Of a stretch of DNA of 64,000 bases, positions 7,501 through 16,285 are shown one piece after another. The translations under genes and the position numbers were made by a program. Source of the stretch: Dyadobacter fermentans DSM 18053 (GTDB taxonomy: Bacteria; Bacteroidota; Bacteroidia; Cytophagales; Spirosomataceae); assembly GCF_000023125.1 (NCBI RefSeq), contig NC_013037.1, positions 2,914,001 to 2,978,000 on the forward strand. The letters are read 5' to 3'. The notes under the pieces are model-generated. The model searched no databases. It saw only the letters and a list, made by a program, of their open reading frames with translations, and had not been told where the DNA came from. The number at the start of each line of letters is the position of its first letter. The first letter of the stretch is position 1.

Positions 7501-9804
7501 TTAAAACTCCCACCGATAACTCAGCACCGGAATCAGCCCGAGCTGTTTTTGAACCACTATCTGTTTCAAGAAAGCGTCGTACCGGTGGTAACCCTCGTTT
7601 TGCGTTCCCGACACGTTTTGCAGATCCAGCGCAAGTGTGCGGCTGTATTTGCGGTGACCCTTTTTCCAGTAAATCCGCAGGTCCGGGCGGAAGTAGTCGC
7701 GGAGTTTTACGGAGTAGATATTGCTGCTTTCAATGGCGAAGTTCAGCTTTTGCGAATATGCTTCGTCGATCGGGCGCTCGCGAAAGCCGCCTATCCACAG
7801 GATTTTCGCATTGATTCCCCAAATGCTGCGGTCGCCGCTTTTGATTTCTTTTCCCGCCGTGAGGCTCAGCGTGTGGTGGCCGTTGAACCGCGCGTCGCGG
7901 CGCACGCCGGTCCGGTCGACGTACGTGGCGCTGTACAACGAGCCGGTTGCGAGCAGGTAGAAGTCGCTCGTGAGCAGTTTCTGGTAGGTAACCTCGATGC
8001 CGTAGTTCCGCGCGGTGCCTTCGTTGACGAACCGTTCGTCGGGGATTTTCTCGATCAGGTTCACCGCCGAATAGTTTCTGAACTCGTCCCCAGCCACGGG
8101 AATGTCGTACTGATGCTGCCAGTAGGCTTCCAGTTTCAGCGACGATCCCTTCGGCAGTTCGCGCTGGTAGCCCATTGTGAGGTAATGCCCTCTGGATGGC
8201 GCCAGGTGGAGGTTCAGCACGCGGGTGCTCATCCCGTAAGGCGCCATGTACAGCATGTCGTTCTGCATCTGGCTATGCATTCCATAAGAAATCGTCCACC
8301 GCGATGCTGCCGAAGCCTGCCATCTCACGGCCAGCCGCGGCTCGATGTTCGTGTGCACGTCCGCGATATCGGCGCGCACCTTGCTGATCATAGCGTGCAG
8401 GCCGACTTCCGTCGTGACTGATTCCGCGACTTTCCACGACCAGTTCAGATAAGGCTGTACCGTCCATGAACGGAAGTGGTCATCCGGCCAGTCCGGGGCG
8501 GTATCCGAGTGCTGGAAAAGCACGAATATTCCTGCCGAAAGCCTGCTTTTTGCGCTGATCCTGTGGGAATAGGAGGTATTGAACGATATTTTACCCGTGT
8601 AGAGATAATTTTTACCTTCAATATCACCCGACGAAAGCTGGCGCGGATACAACGGCGATGCGTCGCGTGTGGTGTTGAGCCCCGAAATCGCAAATGCCAT
8701 GCGGTAAGTGCCGCGGGTGCCGGTGGGTTGCGTGAGCGTAAAGCCGGCCGCGCCCATTTTATTTTTGTAGCGGATGTTGTAGGCATCCTTGTCGGTTTCC
8801 CATTGCAATGAATCTTTTTGGCCTGTAAAATCATTGCTGCTGATCCCTCCAAGCCCGAAAAGCGTGAAGCTGCCATTGCCTTTTGTGGGGATTTCGACAT
8901 GGAATGACAAATCCTGAAACCGGATGTCCTCGCCGCCGAAATTAACGCCCATCGCGCCGAGCAGCCCGGTGAACGAGTACCGGTAATTGACCAGGTAAGA
9001 GCCCTTATTGCGCTTTGACAACGGCCCTTCCGCAGCAATATCCAGCCCGATAAGCCCCGCCTGCGCAGTGAATTCATTCTTTTCATTATTACCCTTGCGC
9101 AATGTCATATCCAGAATGGCCGACATCGCATTGCCATATTGCGCCGGAAAGGGCCCGCTCATAAAATAGGATGTACCCATGAGCTGCGTGCTCAGGATGT
9201 TTACTCCTCCCCCCGTGGATGTCGGCCTGTCGCTGAATGTCCCCGCGTTCGACAAATGGTTCGGGTTTACGATTTCGACACCTTCCAGCCGCCATTGCAT
9301 GCTGTTGGGCGAGTTGCCGCGCACCACGAGGCCATTAGCCTGGTCGTTGGCGGCCGCTACGCCTGCGAACGAGGTCGCAACGCGCGCCGGATCGAGGTAG
9401 GTGGCGGCGTAGCGCATGGTTTGCTCGGCAGTAATGGCCTGAACACTGTTGAATGCCGGCGTTCTGCTGCCCGACACCGTCGCTTCCTCCAACTGCCTGC
9501 CCGTGCCGCTCAGCAACACTTCCTGCACGTTTTCCTTGCCCGATTCGAGCAGAATTTCCGAGATCACGCGCGTTTGATAACCCACAAATGAAACCGTGAG
9601 TGTGTGCCTGCCCGTGGTGACGCCCTCAAACCGGAACAGCCCCGCCTCATCGGTGAGTGTTCCCTGGCCATCGAGCTGCACGGTTGCAGTGCCGAGCGGC
9701 TGACCGCTGTCGGCGTCCTTCACACTGCCCCGAATGACCGACGTGAGTGGTTGCGCCCAGGCAGAAGTTGCAGCAAGAAGTATCAGTAAAAATATGCGGA
9801 TCAT
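7501..9804 (-). CDS. TonB-dependent receptor with CarboxypepD_reg-like domain
   Basis: From ATG at 9804 the product is 767 residues: signal peptide (1-17, ending AWA), CarboxypepD_reg-like beta-sandwich (about 20-105, with GTLTDEAGLFRFEGV and SFVGYQTRVI), a plug domain (about 115-225, with LVVRGNSPNSMQWRLEGVEI) and an outer-membrane beta-barrel ending in aromatic YRWEF. The product probably imports a ligand with energy from TonB-ExbBD, but the ligand cannot be told from the sequence. A longer frame to 9861 adds residues ahead of the signal peptide and is rejected. The gene stands alone; there is no SusD or sigma partner beside it. Confidence 0.88.
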   Translation of the reverse strand: MIRIFLLILLAATSAWAQPLTSVIRGSVKDADSGQPLGTATVQLDGQGTLTDEAGLFRFEGVTTGRHTLTVSFVGYQTRVISEILLESGKENVQEVLLSGTGRQLEEATVSGSRTPAFNSVQAITAEQTMRYAATYLDPARVATSFAGVAAANDQANGLVVRGNSPNSMQWRLEGVEIVNPNHLSNAGTFSDRPTSTGGGVNILSTQLMGTSYFMSGPFPAQYGNAMSAILDMTLRKGNNEKNEFTAQAGLIGLDIAAEGPLSKRNKGSYLVNYRYSFTGLLGAMGVNFGGEDIRFQDLSFHVEIPTKGNGSFTLFGLGGISSNDFTGQKDSLQWETDKDAYNIRYKNKMGAAGFTLTQPTGTRGTYRMAFAISGLNTTRDASPLYPRQLSSGDIEGKNYLYTGKISFNTSYSHRISAKSRLSAGIFVLFQHSDTAPDWPDDHFRSWTVQPYLNWSWKVAESVTTEVGLHAMISKVRADIADVHTNIEPRLAVRWQASAASRWTISYGMHSQMQNDMLYMAPYGMSTRVLNLHLAPSRGHYLTMGYQRELPKGSSLKLEAYWQHQYDIPVAGDEFRNYSAVNLIEKIPDERFVNEGTARNYGIEVTYQKLLTSDFYLLATGSLYSATYVDRTGVRRDARFNGHHTLSLTAGKEIKSGDRSIWGINAKILWIGGFRERPIDEAYSQKLNFAIESSNIYSVKLRDYFRPDLRIYWKKGHRKYSRTLALDLQNVSGTQNEGYHRYDAFLKQIVVQKQLGLIPVLSYRWEF

Positions 9805-9993
9805 AGAGGTCAGATTGGTATTTAAAACTATCAGTGACAAAAATAGGCCGAATCGTTGCACCTGCCAGCTTTATTTTTGGACTTGGCACGGCCACTGTTG
9901 TCATTTGACAGAAAAAATAGTCGACGGCATAGGGGGGAATGCAGCGACGGTTGTCAGGGATTAAATCAATACTCAATTTAACTGACAACAATT

Positions 9994-10428
9994 ATGAAAA
10001 AACTGGCATCAATTCTGGCCTTTCTTCTATTTGTGGCTACGGCCTGCGACAAGGATAAAGTAGTGGATGAAGCAGACCTGCCGGTCAATGCAAAAGATTT
10101 TATCGAAGCGCATTTCCCCGACGCGCGCATTTCGCAGGTGGTACGCGACCGCGACGATCTCGAAACGAGCTACGATGTGATCCTGGACAACCAGGTGAAA
10201 CTGGAATTCGATAAAAAAGGTGATTGTTACAGCATTGAAAGCCGCACCACCGAGAAGCTGCCGGATACGGTAATCCCGCTTAAAGTACTCGAATACGTGC
10301 AGGAGCATTATCCCGACGAGTTCATTACCGAATGGGACAAAGACCGCACCGACCAGGAAGTACGCCTCTCCAACAGAAAAGAGTTGGTATTTAACCTCTC
10401 GGGCACATTTCTTCGTATCGACGACTAA
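9994..10428 (+). CDS. PepSY-like (DUF2874) lipoprotein
   Basis: This 144-residue protein has a lipoprotein signal with Cys18 (FVATAC) and two tandem PepSY-like repeats: FIEAHFPDARISQV followed by YDVILDNQVKLEFDKKG, and YVQEHYPDEFITEW followed by EVRLSNRKELVFNLSG. Such Bacteroidetes proteins are periplasmic or outer-membrane lipoproteins of unknown function, and the fold is thought to bind or inhibit other proteins. The gene is divergent from the TonB receptor, with a 189-bp gap that should hold both promoters. An intrinsic terminator follows. Confidence 0.8.
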   Translation: MKKLASILAFLLFVATACDKDKVVDEADLPVNAKDFIEAHFPDARISQVVRDRDDLETSYDVILDNQVKLEFDKKGDCYSIESRTTEKLPDTVIPLKVLEYVQEHYPDEFITEWDKDRTDQEVRLSNRKELVFNLSGTFLRIDD

Positions 10429-10448
10429 TGGATGTATAAATTGAACGG

Positions 10449-10476
10449 GAAGCAGGGCATTCGTCCTGCTTTTTTT
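10449..10476 (+). terminator. Intrinsic terminator after PepSY gene
   Basis: Arms AAGCAGG (10450-10456) and CCTGCTT (10465-10471) form a stem with an 8-base loop followed by a run of seven to eight T, 21 bp after the stop codon. Confidence 0.85.
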
Positions 10477-10531
10477 GTGCCGTGCCAGCGCATTTATCGT
10501 ACTTTTGCGGCTTCAAGCAAGAATCCCGACC

Positions 10532-11443
10532 ATGACAGTTGACCATATAGAGTCCTTTTTCAAAGATTTGCAGGACCGTATTTGCCAGGCCATCGAAACG
10601 ACCGACGGCGGAGCGACATTCCATGAAGACCTTTGGCAGCACCATTCCGGCGGCGGCGGCCGCACGCGCCTGATCCAGAACGGCGCGGTGATCGAAAAGG
10701 GCGGCGTTAATTTTTCGAGCGTGAAAGGCGAAGTGCATCCGCGGCTGCGCGCGCAAATGAACCTGGCCGAAGACGCCAACCCGCAGTTTACAGCCACCGG
10801 GGTGTCCATCGTAATGCACCCGCGCAACCCGCATGTGCCCATTATCCACATGAATGTGCGCTATTTCGAGCTCGACAACGGTACATGCTGGTTCGGCGGC
10901 GGCATCGACCTGACGCCGCATTATGTGGTGGAAGAAGACGCACGCGCATTTCACCAAACCCTGAAAACCGCCTGCGACAAGCATCACCCCGCATTTTACC
11001 CGAATTTCAAAACCTGGGCGGACGACTATTTCTTCATCCAGCACCGCAACGAAACGCGCGGCGTAGGCGGTATTTTCTTCGATTACCTCAAACCCGGCGA
11101 ACCCGGCCACGGCCAGGGCCTTTCGAAAACTGAGCTTTTCGATTTTGTGAAAGAGGTGGGCGAAAACTTTGCGCCTGTTTACACGGCATTGATGCGGAAA
11201 TACGCGGATAAGCCGTTTACCGACGAACAAAAACAATGGCAATACCTGCGGCGGGGAAGATACGTGGAGTTCAATCTCGTGTGGGACCGCGGCACGAAGT
11301 TCGGGCTTGAAACGAATGGGCGTACGGAATCTATTCTGATGAGTTTGCCGCCTCAGGCCAACTGGGAATACAACCTGATCCCCGAACCGGGCACGCCGGA
11401 GGCCGAAACCTTAGGCTGGCTCCGCAAGGGCGTGGCCTGGTAA
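10532..11443 (+). CDS. hemF: Oxygen-dependent coproporphyrinogen III oxidase
   Basis: This 303-residue enzyme converts coproporphyrinogen III to protoporphyrinogen IX using oxygen, a late heme-synthesis step in the cytoplasm. Family signatures are clear: GGGGRTR near residue 40, HMNVRYFE near 106-113, WFGGGIDLTP near 120-130, and RGRYVEFNLVWDRGT near 241-255. ATG at 10532 is chosen; a longer frame to 10475 adds unrelated residues. The last 33 coding bases overlap the end of menC on the opposite strand. No other heme genes are adjacent. Confidence 0.95.
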   Translation: MTVDHIESFFKDLQDRICQAIETTDGGATFHEDLWQHHSGGGGRTRLIQNGAVIEKGGVNFSSVKGEVHPRLRAQMNLAEDANPQFTATGVSIVMHPRNPHVPIIHMNVRYFELDNGTCWFGGGIDLTPHYVVEEDARAFHQTLKTACDKHHPAFYPNFKTWADDYFFIQHRNETRGVGGIFFDYLKPGEPGHGQGLSKTELFDFVKEVGENFAPVYTALMRKYADKPFTDEQKQWQYLRRGRYVEFNLVWDRGTKFGLETNGRTESILMSLPPQANWEYNLIPEPGTPEAETLGWLRKGVAW

Positions 11444-12511
11444 TGTCCAGGCTATTTCTTTCCGGTAGTACAAATGTCCGTCTTCGACCGTGAGCGGCGA
11501 TTCGAAGTTGTTGGTGTAGAGCTGCCCGGTGCCCAATCCCTGCGGAAGGGGATTATGGAATGAGGCAGTGTACTGTGCAATCGCATTGAGGCCGATGTTC
11601 GATTCCAATGCGGAGGTGATCCACCAGCCGATTTGCAGACGGTTGGCGATCTCGATCCATTCGCTTGTGGCGGTGAACCCTCCGAGCAATGTCGGCTTAA
11701 GAATGATAAACGGCGGCGCGAGCTTTTTCAGCAATGCAAATTTCTCACGGTAGCTGGTAACGCCGATCAGTTCCTCGTCCAGCGCCACCGGCACGGGCGA
11801 GGTTTTACAAAGTCCGGCCATCAGTTCGTGCTGGCCGGCTTTCACCGGCTGTTCGATCGAATGCAGGCCGAATGCGCCGAGCCGCTCCAATCTTTCATGG
11901 GCGTTTTCAGCCGTGAATGCGCCGTTCGCATCTACGCGCAGCGTGATCGCATTGGGATCAAACCTGCTCCGCACCGCTTCCAGTATCCGGCATTCCTGCT
12001 CAAAATCAATCGCCCCTACTTTCATTTTGAGGGTCGTAAAACCCTGCGAAAGCTTCTCTTCCACCTGCGCGAGCATGTTTTCAAAAGATCCCATCCAGAT
12101 CAGCCCGTTCATCAGAATGCCTTCGCCGCGGTCGGAAAAGCCATTTTTGAAAAGCATTCGCTGCCCGCCGTTCATGATATCGAGCAGCGCCATTTCTACT
12201 CCGGCGCCGATAGACGGCAGGTTTTCGGGAATGAGCTGTTCGAGTATAATGCCGAGGTTGAATGGAAAAACTTCCAGATCGAGCTCGTTGAAAATGGTGC
12301 AGACATCCGCCAGCTGCGCTTCGAAATCAGGGATATCGTCGACGCTCAGGCCGGGCAATGGTCCGCATTCACCATACCCTGCGACACCCGGCTTCTCGGA
12401 ATCGGTCACGATCACAATCCAGGATGTCTTTTGTGTAAGTACCCCGCGTGAGGTGCCCGCTTCCTTGCGAAAATGAAGCGTATGTGGCTTATACACAATT
12501 TTTAACGGCAT
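11411..12511 (-). CDS. menC: o-Succinylbenzoate synthase
   Basis: This 366-residue enolase-superfamily enzyme has the muconate-lactonizing fold: N-terminal capping domain, then a barrel with K162/K164 (LKMKVG), metal ligands D194 (VDANG), E220 (IEQPV) and D245 (ALDEE), and the second catalytic Lys K272 (ILKPTLLGG). The ITSALESNIGLNAIAQ segment is typical of Bacteroidetes OSBS. It would dehydrate SHCHC to o-succinylbenzoate in menaquinone synthesis. Other superfamily members such as dipeptide epimerases share the same residues, so the OSBS call rests on overall similarity. Its tail overlaps hemF by 33 bp. The other men genes are not in the window. Confidence 0.85.
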   Translation of the reverse strand: MPLKIVYKPHTLHFRKEAGTSRGVLTQKTSWIVIVTDSEKPGVAGYGECGPLPGLSVDDIPDFEAQLADVCTIFNELDLEVFPFNLGIILEQLIPENLPSIGAGVEMALLDIMNGGQRMLFKNGFSDRGEGILMNGLIWMGSFENMLAQVEEKLSQGFTTLKMKVGAIDFEQECRILEAVRSRFDPNAITLRVDANGAFTAENAHERLERLGAFGLHSIEQPVKAGQHELMAGLCKTSPVPVALDEELIGVTSYREKFALLKKLAPPFIILKPTLLGGFTATSEWIEIANRLQIGWWITSALESNIGLNAIAQYTASFHNPLPQGLGTGQLYTNNFESPLTVEDGHLYYRKEIAWTLPGHALAEPA

Positions 12512-12578
12512 GATTTTGCGGTGTCAGATATTAAAAGGGGCACAATATTAGACAAAATTTACGTAATTATGCACCAGG

Positions 12579-13619
12579 ATGAAAGAACTGCGCCTGATAA
12601 AAAAAGCATTGCTGCCCCTCTCGTGGGTTTACGGTTTTATCACCGATGTCAGGAACTTCCTCTTCGACCGCCAGTGGCTGGCATCCGAAAAAGTACCCCA
12701 ATTTGTGATCGCCGTCGGCAACCTTACCGTCGGCGGAACGGGCAAATCCCCGGTTATTGAATACCTCACGCGGCTCTTCGCCCCGCAAACGCCCACGGCC
12801 ATCCTGAGCCGCGGCTATGGCAGGGAAACGCGTGGTTTTATCCTGGCCGATGCCTCCTCTTCCGCCGCGACGATCGGCGACGAACCTTTCCAGTTTTACA
12901 GCAAATTCAGCGGCCAGGCAGTAGTAGCCGTTTGCGAAAAACGGGTGGAAGGCGCGAAACGCATTCTCAGCCTCCATCCCGAAAACCAACTCTTGCTGCT
13001 GGACGACGCCTACCAGCACCGCGCCATTCGCCGCGACCTCAATATTTTACTGAACGACTACAACAGGCCGTTTTACGAGGACCATCCATTCCCGGCCGGC
13101 CGGCTGCGCGAAAGGCGGCAGGGTGCAAAGCGGGCCGATGCGGTGATCGTGACGAAATGCCCGGCGTCGCTCGCCGATCAGGAAAAGGAACAGATCAGGG
13201 AAGATATACTCCGCTACACCCGCCCAGGCGTGCCGGTTTTCTTCGCTACCATCCGCTACGACGTCGCCAGGTCGTACGATGGCTGGCCGGTGGAGTTAAA
13301 GAATGTTAAAATGGTGGCCGGAATCGCAAATCCGTTGCCATTCGCCGCATATTTGAGCACCCGGTTCAGCGTTACTGACCAGAAGGTTTTTCCCGATCAC
13401 CACAATTACACGCCAAGTGACGTGGAAGACCTTATTAAGAACCTAAAAAACGATACTTTTGTGGTCACGACTGAAAAGGATATGGTCAAATTAAAACCAA
13501 TGGTTGTCTCAAAAAGCTACGCTGCGCGCTTCGCGTACATTCCGGTTTCCGTGGATTTCGGTAGCGGGGAGCAGGCTTTCAGGCAATGGGTCACATTACA
13601 GGCCGGCAACCGGTTTTAA
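12579..13619 (+). CDS. lpxK: Tetraacyldisaccharide 4'-kinase
   Basis: This 346-residue protein begins with a hydrophobic amphipathic region and has the LpxK P-loop VGNLTVGGTGKSP (about 46-58), SRGYGRETRGF (about 83-93), GDEPF, and LLLDDAYQHRAIRRDLNILL near residue 140. It phosphorylates the 4' position of the lipid A disaccharide at the inner-membrane face. Length is normal for the family. The C-terminal part includes FPDHHNYTPSDVE. ATG at 12579 is used. It is divergent from menC with a 67-bp gap and is followed 24 bp later by the porin gene, so these may be cotranscribed. Confidence 0.95.
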   Translation: MKELRLIKKALLPLSWVYGFITDVRNFLFDRQWLASEKVPQFVIAVGNLTVGGTGKSPVIEYLTRLFAPQTPTAILSRGYGRETRGFILADASSSAATIGDEPFQFYSKFSGQAVVAVCEKRVEGAKRILSLHPENQLLLLDDAYQHRAIRRDLNILLNDYNRPFYEDHPFPAGRLRERRQGAKRADAVIVTKCPASLADQEKEQIREDILRYTRPGVPVFFATIRYDVARSYDGWPVELKNVKMVAGIANPLPFAAYLSTRFSVTDQKVFPDHHNYTPSDVEDLIKNLKNDTFVVTTEKDMVKLKPMVVSKSYAARFAYIPVSVDFGSGEQAFRQWVTLQAGNRF

Positions 13620-13643
13620 AACGGCAGAACGAGTTTCCCCTTT

Positions 13644-15635
13644 ATGAGAATTGTTTTATATAGCTTACTGTGTGTTTTATGCAGCTTCATCCTAACCATA
13701 CCGACAGCCAGCGGCCAGGTGAGGTTGCCGGGCAACATGCGGATGCCGGGCGGCGGCGGTGGAAGTGGCGGAGGAGGAGGTGCCGGCGGCGGCGGGCAGG
13801 CCATCCTGGATGATAGCACGAAAACGATCTACGGGCCGCAAACTACCCTGCATTTTTACGAAAACGACATTTTCAACAACCGCGATTCGGTCCGGTACCG
13901 GGTGGATACGGGCCTCACCAACTTTCACCGGTGGATGCCGATGGACAAGGCCTGGGGCAAGCTCGCCGACCTCGGTAACCATGTGACCGCAACGCGCAAC
14001 CTCTTTTTCCAGCCGCGCGAGGACATTGGAACCCAACTCGGCCTCCGGGTCTACGACGCATATGCGATCCGGCAGGAAGACGTAGCCTATGTGGATACGA
14101 AATCGCAGCATACCGAGCTGGATTTTATGTCGGGGCCTAAAAAGACATCGCTCGGTACATTCGCCTACACGCAAAATGTGCATTCGCGGTTCAACTTTGG
14201 TATCCGCGCCACGCGGTTGACGTCCAATAAGGTCTATGGTTTTGCCAATACGATTAATTCGGGCGCATTGCTGGGCCAGAACTGGACGTTCCTGGCACAC
14301 ACGAGTTTTTTTTCCAAAAACAAAAAGTACCTCATCCTCGCGCATTACCGGCACCTCAACATGCGGGTGAAGGAACAAGGCGGGGTGATCCCGGACGTGG
14401 ACGAGAACGGCGTGATCGACAAATACTCTTATGACGGTGCAGCCAATATCAGCGATAATGCCAATTCCTGGGAGCGGCGGCATGTTTTTCACGTGTACCA
14501 ACAATACAGGCTGGCAAATGGCTTCCAGGTTTTCCAGCAAGCCGATTTCCAAAGCACGATCGACCATTACACAGACCTGCAACTGACGCGCGGGCTGGAA
14601 AAGAAAGTATACCCGGCCGCCCGCTTCGATACGACGCAAACGAGGCAGGACATTTATTACAAATTGTTTGATAACAAGGTCGGTATCAAAGGGTTTTACG
14701 AAGGCTTCAACTACCGTGCTTACGTCCGGCAGCGGTTTTACGGCATGCGCGGCGGGGCGCAATCGCCGAATGAACGAGGAGCCCCTTACCTCACCTACCG
14801 CAGCGGGCTGAAATTCGACAACATCATCGGCGCCTGGCTGGGTTATTATCTCAAAGACTCCGTGCAATACCTCACCGCCGAGGCCGACCTGAACCTGGCC
14901 CGGAACGTGGAATACCGCCTGAAAGGCGAGCTGAATACCCGCTGGGGGAAAGCCGGCTTCCAGAGCATCCAAACCGCCCCCGACCTGCTGGTACAGCGGT
15001 ACATCAGCAACCATTTCGACTGGCGTAACAACTTCGACCCAACCAAGGTCCAGACCATTTACGCGTCACTGGTGCTGAAAACGAAGAAAATCGAGTTTGT
15101 GCCCGAGGCGCAGATCCACCAGATCAACGACTACATTTACTACGACACCGCCGCCGTGCCCCGGCAGCTCAATTCCGGTTTCAGGTTGCTGCGGCTAGGC
15201 TTCAACTCGGGCATTCATTTGAACCGATGGAATTTTACCACCATGGGTTACCTCACGCTGAACGACAATAAGGACGTGATGCGCATTCCGACGGTATTTG
15301 CCAGCGGTGAAGTGACCTTCGATTTTGTGTATGCCAAAGTGCTCTTCATCCAGCTCGGACTGGCGGCACGCTACCGCTCATCGTACCTGGCTGACGCCTA
15401 CATGCCCGTAACCCAACAATTTCATTTACAGGACACTACGAGGCTGGACCAGAATGTGGTGGTGGACGGGTTTGCCAATGTGCGGATCAAAAGGGTGCGA
15501 TTGTTCTTTAAAATGTCTTATCTTAACCAGGGAGGCAACTTTGGCCTTTTCCCCAAAGGGTATTATGTTACGCCCGGTTACCTGGGCCTTGCGAGATCAT
15601 TTTCATTCGGTGTCAACTGGCCGCTGTTCGACTAG
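13644..15635 (+). CDS. Putative outer-membrane porin (Porin_10 type)
   Basis: This 663-residue protein has a signal peptide (1-25, ending ASG) and then a short Gly-rich stretch (about residues 37-53), followed by a long region of alternating strands ending with FSFGVNWPLFD, as expected for a beta-barrel. Segments such as TLHFYENDIFNNRDSVRYRV and GNHVTATRNLFFQP are characteristic of the Bacteroidetes putative porin family (PF14121). Substrate is unknown. It follows lpxK by 24 bp and precedes miaE by 21 bp. The Gly-rich N-terminus is encoded by a GGC/GGA repeat and is likely flexible. Confidence 0.8.
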   Translation: MRIVLYSLLCVLCSFILTIPTASGQVRLPGNMRMPGGGGGSGGGGGAGGGGQAILDDSTKTIYGPQTTLHFYENDIFNNRDSVRYRVDTGLTNFHRWMPMDKAWGKLADLGNHVTATRNLFFQPREDIGTQLGLRVYDAYAIRQEDVAYVDTKSQHTELDFMSGPKKTSLGTFAYTQNVHSRFNFGIRATRLTSNKVYGFANTINSGALLGQNWTFLAHTSFFSKNKKYLILAHYRHLNMRVKEQGGVIPDVDENGVIDKYSYDGAANISDNANSWERRHVFHVYQQYRLANGFQVFQQADFQSTIDHYTDLQLTRGLEKKVYPAARFDTTQTRQDIYYKLFDNKVGIKGFYEGFNYRAYVRQRFYGMRGGAQSPNERGAPYLTYRSGLKFDNIIGAWLGYYLKDSVQYLTAEADLNLARNVEYRLKGELNTRWGKAGFQSIQTAPDLLVQRYISNHFDWRNNFDPTKVQTIYASLVLKTKKIEFVPEAQIHQINDYIYYDTAAVPRQLNSGFRLLRLGFNSGIHLNRWNFTTMGYLTLNDNKDVMRIPTVFASGEVTFDFVYAKVLFIQLGLAARYRSSYLADAYMPVTQQFHLQDTTRLDQNVVVDGFANVRIKRVRLFFKMSYLNQGGNFGLFPKGYYVTPGYLGLARSFSFGVNWPLFD

Positions 15636-15656
15636 CTGACGCATACTTTTGATCCT

Positions 15657-16253
15657 ATGGCTACATCACTCACTACGCTCGGACTGGAACTTCCGACCGA
15701 TCCCCGCTGGACCAATATTGCCGCCATGCAAATCGGCGACGTGCTGATAGACCACGCGTATTGCGAACAAAAAGCGGCATCGAGCTGCATTTCGCTCATT
15801 GTTCATTATCCCGATAAAGCATTGCTCGTTGAAACCCTCACGCCCATTGTGGCCGAAGAATGGGGGCATTTTCAAAGGGTTTTAAAAGAATTGAAGAAAA
15901 GAAATATCCCGCTGGGGCGCCAGAGAAAAGACGAATACGTGAACCAGCTCATGCAGCTGATCACCAAGGGCGACCAGGAGAAAATGTTCCTCGACCGGCT
16001 GCTCATTTGCGGGCTTATCGAGGCGCGGAGCTGCGAGCGGTTCAAGCTGCTTTCGGAGAACCTGGAAGACGAATCGCTGCAAAAATTCTACCGCGAACTG
16101 ATGATCTCCGAAGCAGGCCATTACCGCACGTTTCTGGAACTGGCTGAAACCTACGTCGCCCACGACAAGGTGCGGAGCCGGTGGAAGGAGCTGCTGCATG
16201 CAGAGGCCGCGATTATGAACACATTGTCGCCGCGCGGCGACCGCATCCATTGA
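15657..16253 (+). CDS. miaE: tRNA-(ms2io6A37) hydroxylase
   Basis: This 198-residue ferritin-like protein carries the di-iron ligands expected of MiaE: E37 (CEQKA), E67/E68 and H71 (EEWGHF), E122 (IEARS), E152 and H155 (SEAGHY). It hydroxylates the isopentenyl group on modified A37 of tRNA using oxygen. Length and four-helix arrangement match the family. It lies between the porin gene and the AddB-like gene, all on the plus strand with short gaps, but they share no obvious pathway. Confidence 0.92.
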   Translation: MATSLTTLGLELPTDPRWTNIAAMQIGDVLIDHAYCEQKAASSCISLIVHYPDKALLVETLTPIVAEEWGHFQRVLKELKKRNIPLGRQRKDEYVNQLMQLITKGDQEKMFLDRLLICGLIEARSCERFKLLSENLEDESLQKFYRELMISEAGHYRTFLELAETYVAHDKVRSRWKELLHAEAAIMNTLSPRGDRIH

Positions 16254-16285
16254 AATAATTACCCGCATTCCCATTCCGATTCCCG

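Noticed and set aside
7339..8421. 360-residue plus-strand frame with HSFTHSLIQSFNHS-type repeats
   Set aside because: The start comes from the 8-bp tandem repeat and the rest is antisense to the TonB receptor gene.
13692..15014. 440-residue minus-strand frame
   Set aside because: It is antisense to the porin gene, which has a signal peptide and a known family pattern.
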